DNA of 32,220 nucleotides from an uncultured Collinsella sp. (GTDB lineage Bacteria > Actinomycetota > Coriobacteriia > Coriobacteriales > Coriobacteriaceae): the NCBI GenBank assembly GCA_900758375.1, contig CAAERJ010000016.1, positions 1 through 32,220 on the forward strand, given 5' to 3'. Position numbers and translations under genes: made by a program. Within the stretch, counting starts at the first letter, position 1. Every line of letters starts with the position of its first letter. Below the pieces are notes generated by a model. That model ran no database searches, was not told the DNA's origin, and worked only from the letters and a program-made list of their open reading frames with translations. Of the stretch, positions 30,692-32,220 are shown piece by piece.

Positions 30692-32220
30692 ATGAAACGT
30701 CATCTGCTACTTCTTGCGACTTTCGTTGCGGCGTTAGTTATTGGACTTAATCCGCTGATCGGGCCTGTCGCCACTGCCTATGCAATCAACGGTGAACCTG
30801 TTCAGCAGGATTCAACTGCTGAAGTCGCGGATTCTGAGAGCAATTCAAACTCGACTAACGACCCCGCCTCCTCGCCCTCCAATAAGAATCAGGTCGACTC
30901 TGACAATCTTGCCGCAGAAGAAAATGACTCTTCCGTTGTGGCGGATGGGAACGGCGACGTTTTAACCGATTCGTATCAGTATCTCTATATCGCCTATCCG
31001 CAGCTTCCAGTCGGTGTGGACCAGGTGATTGCTTTTGCTACCCCTAACGATTCTGATGTACTCACAGATGCGACTCTTGAATTGGAATCAACAACTGGTA
31101 ACTCCCTTTCTGTTAGTGCGATGGCCGTCAGCGGCAATGCTGCCGCATTTCAGTTCGGTAAGGATTATGCCGAGTGCGGATATGATTTGATTTCGATCTC
31201 CTATCATCTGCAAGGCGATGCCACGGAACACAGTGTCGATTTGATGCAATGTGGATATGCGTTCGACATTGATGCGAATGCCGCTGTGGACGACGGCCTC
31301 GCCGAAGGCAGTGCTAATTCGTCTGTTTATTATTCAGATGATTCTGGCAATGCGATTCAGGCTGCCACGATTGGCGACGCACTTACCGCCTCAAATGGGG
31401 AGCAGTCTCTCTCTCTTGCCGGTACTGCTGTGAACGGTGCGTATGTTATTGCTCTTGATCCTGGCCATGGCGGCGTTGATCCCGGCGCTCAAGGTAATGG
31501 GAAGAGCGAGGCGGATCTTACTTGGAAGATTGCTGTTGCCTGTAAGGCCAAGCTGGAGCGATATGGTTTTAAGGTCGTGATGTCTCGAGGACAAAGTGGA
31601 TCTTATGGCAGCAACGATTTTCTGTACCGCGTTCAGCGATGCGTAAAGCAGGGTGCACAAGCTTTTGTGAGTTTTCATATTAACTCTGGTAGTTCTGCGG
31701 CGCATGGTGCTGAGGTTTACGCGCCTACGGCCAATGGCACGAGCTATACGAAAGCCTCTGTCGAGCTTGCCCAAAAAGTAATGAATAATTTGTCTGCGCT
31801 TGGCTTGACCTATCGTGGCGTGTTTCAGATGACGGTTGGTGACGAATTTGCCGTTATTCGCTGTGCTCGCGAGCAGGGGATCCCTGGCATCTTGATCGAG
31901 CATGGCTTTATTTCTAATTCGGGTGACGTTTGGAAATACTTTAGCGATGCTGGTTGCAAGCGTCTGGGGGAAGCTGACGCCGATGCGATTATTGCTCAAT
32001 TCCCGCGTTCTAGTTGGATGGATTACTCTGCTGTATTTGATGCTGACTATTACCTAAAGAATAATCCTGATGTCGCTAAATGGTCCAACAACGATAAGGA
32101 CAAGGCCCTCCAACATTTTATTAACTACGGCATGGCCGAGGGCCGCCGCGGCTCCGAGGCGTTCGACGTGCAGAGCTACTACAACGAGTACCCCGACCTC
32201 CGCGCCGCCTACGGCACCGA
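30692..32220 (+). CDS. N-acetylmuramoyl-L-alanine amidase with C-terminal repeats (partial, runs off window)
   Basis: The frame stays open to the window end, giving 509 residues of an unfinished protein. A signal peptide (about 1-31, ending ATAYA) is followed by a Ser/Asn/Asp-rich linker (to about 90) and a beta-rich region of unknown type (95-245). An Amidase_3 domain begins near 250 with ALDPGHGGVDPG (H259), E273 in GKSEADL, H329 in SFHINS and catalytic E403 in ILIEHGF, so all zinc and catalytic residues are present. It should cut the bond between muramic acid and the stem peptide. From about 445 two repeats begin, FDADYYLKNNPDVA...INYGMAEGRRG and FDVQSYYNEYPDLRA, of a type seen at the ends of coriobacterial and clostridial wall proteins. 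ATG 30692 follows a G-rich site (GGGGG). Confidence 0.9.
   Translation, partial: MKRHLLLLATFVAALVIGLNPLIGPVATAYAINGEPVQQDSTAEVADSESNSNSTNDPASSPSNKNQVDSDNLAAEENDSSVVADGNGDVLTDSYQYLYIAYPQLPVGVDQVIAFATPNDSDVLTDATLELESTTGNSLSVSAMAVSGNAAAFQFGKDYAECGYDLISISYHLQGDATEHSVDLMQCGYAFDIDANAAVDDGLAEGSANSSVYYSDDSGNAIQAATIGDALTASNGEQSLSLAGTAVNGAYVIALDPGHGGVDPGAQGNGKSEADLTWKIAVACKAKLERYGFKVVMSRGQSGSYGSNDFLYRVQRCVKQGAQAFVSFHINSGSSAAHGAEVYAPTANGTSYTKASVELAQKVMNNLSALGLTYRGVFQMTVGDEFAVIRCAREQGIPGILIEHGFISNSGDVWKYFSDAGCKRLGEADADAIIAQFPRSSWMDYSAVFDADYYLKNNPDVAKWSNNDKDKALQHFINYGMAEGRRGSEAFDVQSYYNEYPDLRAAYGT

Noticed and set aside
31391..31999. Minus-strand frame of 202 codons inside the amidase
   Set aside because: The plus-strand frame carries all Amidase_3 catalytic residues and stays open to the window end.

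Overview
The window reads like the chromosome of a high-GC anaerobic actinobacterium of the class Coriobacteriia, most likely Collinsella or a near relative. This is an inference from gene content: a Rho factor with a very long Ala/Pro/Lys/Arg-rich N-terminus, a sufC-B-D-S-U operon with an Rrf2 regulator, a GGGtGRT/NifU-like pair, an MPKTG sortase substrate, and an amidase ending in YY..YPDL-type repeats. No search was run.

Layout. 1-6,320: a CarD-type RNA polymerase regulator (-), argS (+), about 0.9 kb of non-coding DNA full of inverted repeats, then rho (+). 6,320-13,610: an Ala-rich two-helix membrane protein and a VanZ-like protein (+), a ROK sugar kinase (-), a class I/II aminotransferase (-), a tRNA-His/tRNA-Lys/tRNA-Lys cluster (+), a decayed dinD-type pseudogene (-), and an orphan NadB/FrdA-like flavoprotein (-). 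13,610-22,620: an iron-sulfur region. A NifU-like scaffold and GGGtGRT protein form one operon (-). A REP-associated transposase relative (+) whose HUH motif is replaced comes next, followed by sufCBDSU (-) and a divergent three-cysteine Rrf2 regulator (+). 22,620-32,220: cell-surface genes. These are a sortase-anchored protein with a lysozyme-like region, an AAA-ATPase/PDDEXK-type protein with degraded active sites, two family-2 glycosyltransferases, a polytopic membrane protein, a small membrane protein, and an N-acetylmuramoyl-L-alanine amidase that runs off the window.

How the genes fit together. The suf operon should build Fe-S clusters: SufS delivers sulfur, SufU accepts it, and SufBCD is the scaffold. 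The divergent regulator carries three cysteines placed like IscR cluster ligands, and a palindrome overlaps the suf promoter, so feedback control by cluster status is a reasonable inference. The NifU-like/GGGtGRT pair just downstream is a second, poorly understood module of probable Fe-S character. The right end looks like a surface glycan and cell-wall remodelling region.

Most interesting items: the RAYT-like gene that has lost both HUH histidines but keeps its tyrosine and C-terminal HTH, preceded by three helically phased repeats; the GGGtGRT/NifU-like pair beside suf; the AAA/PDDEXK homologue with both Walker B Glu and the ExK signature lost; and the nested palindromes between argS and rho. 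No CRISPR array, riboswitch, prophage or intact insertion sequence was recognised.
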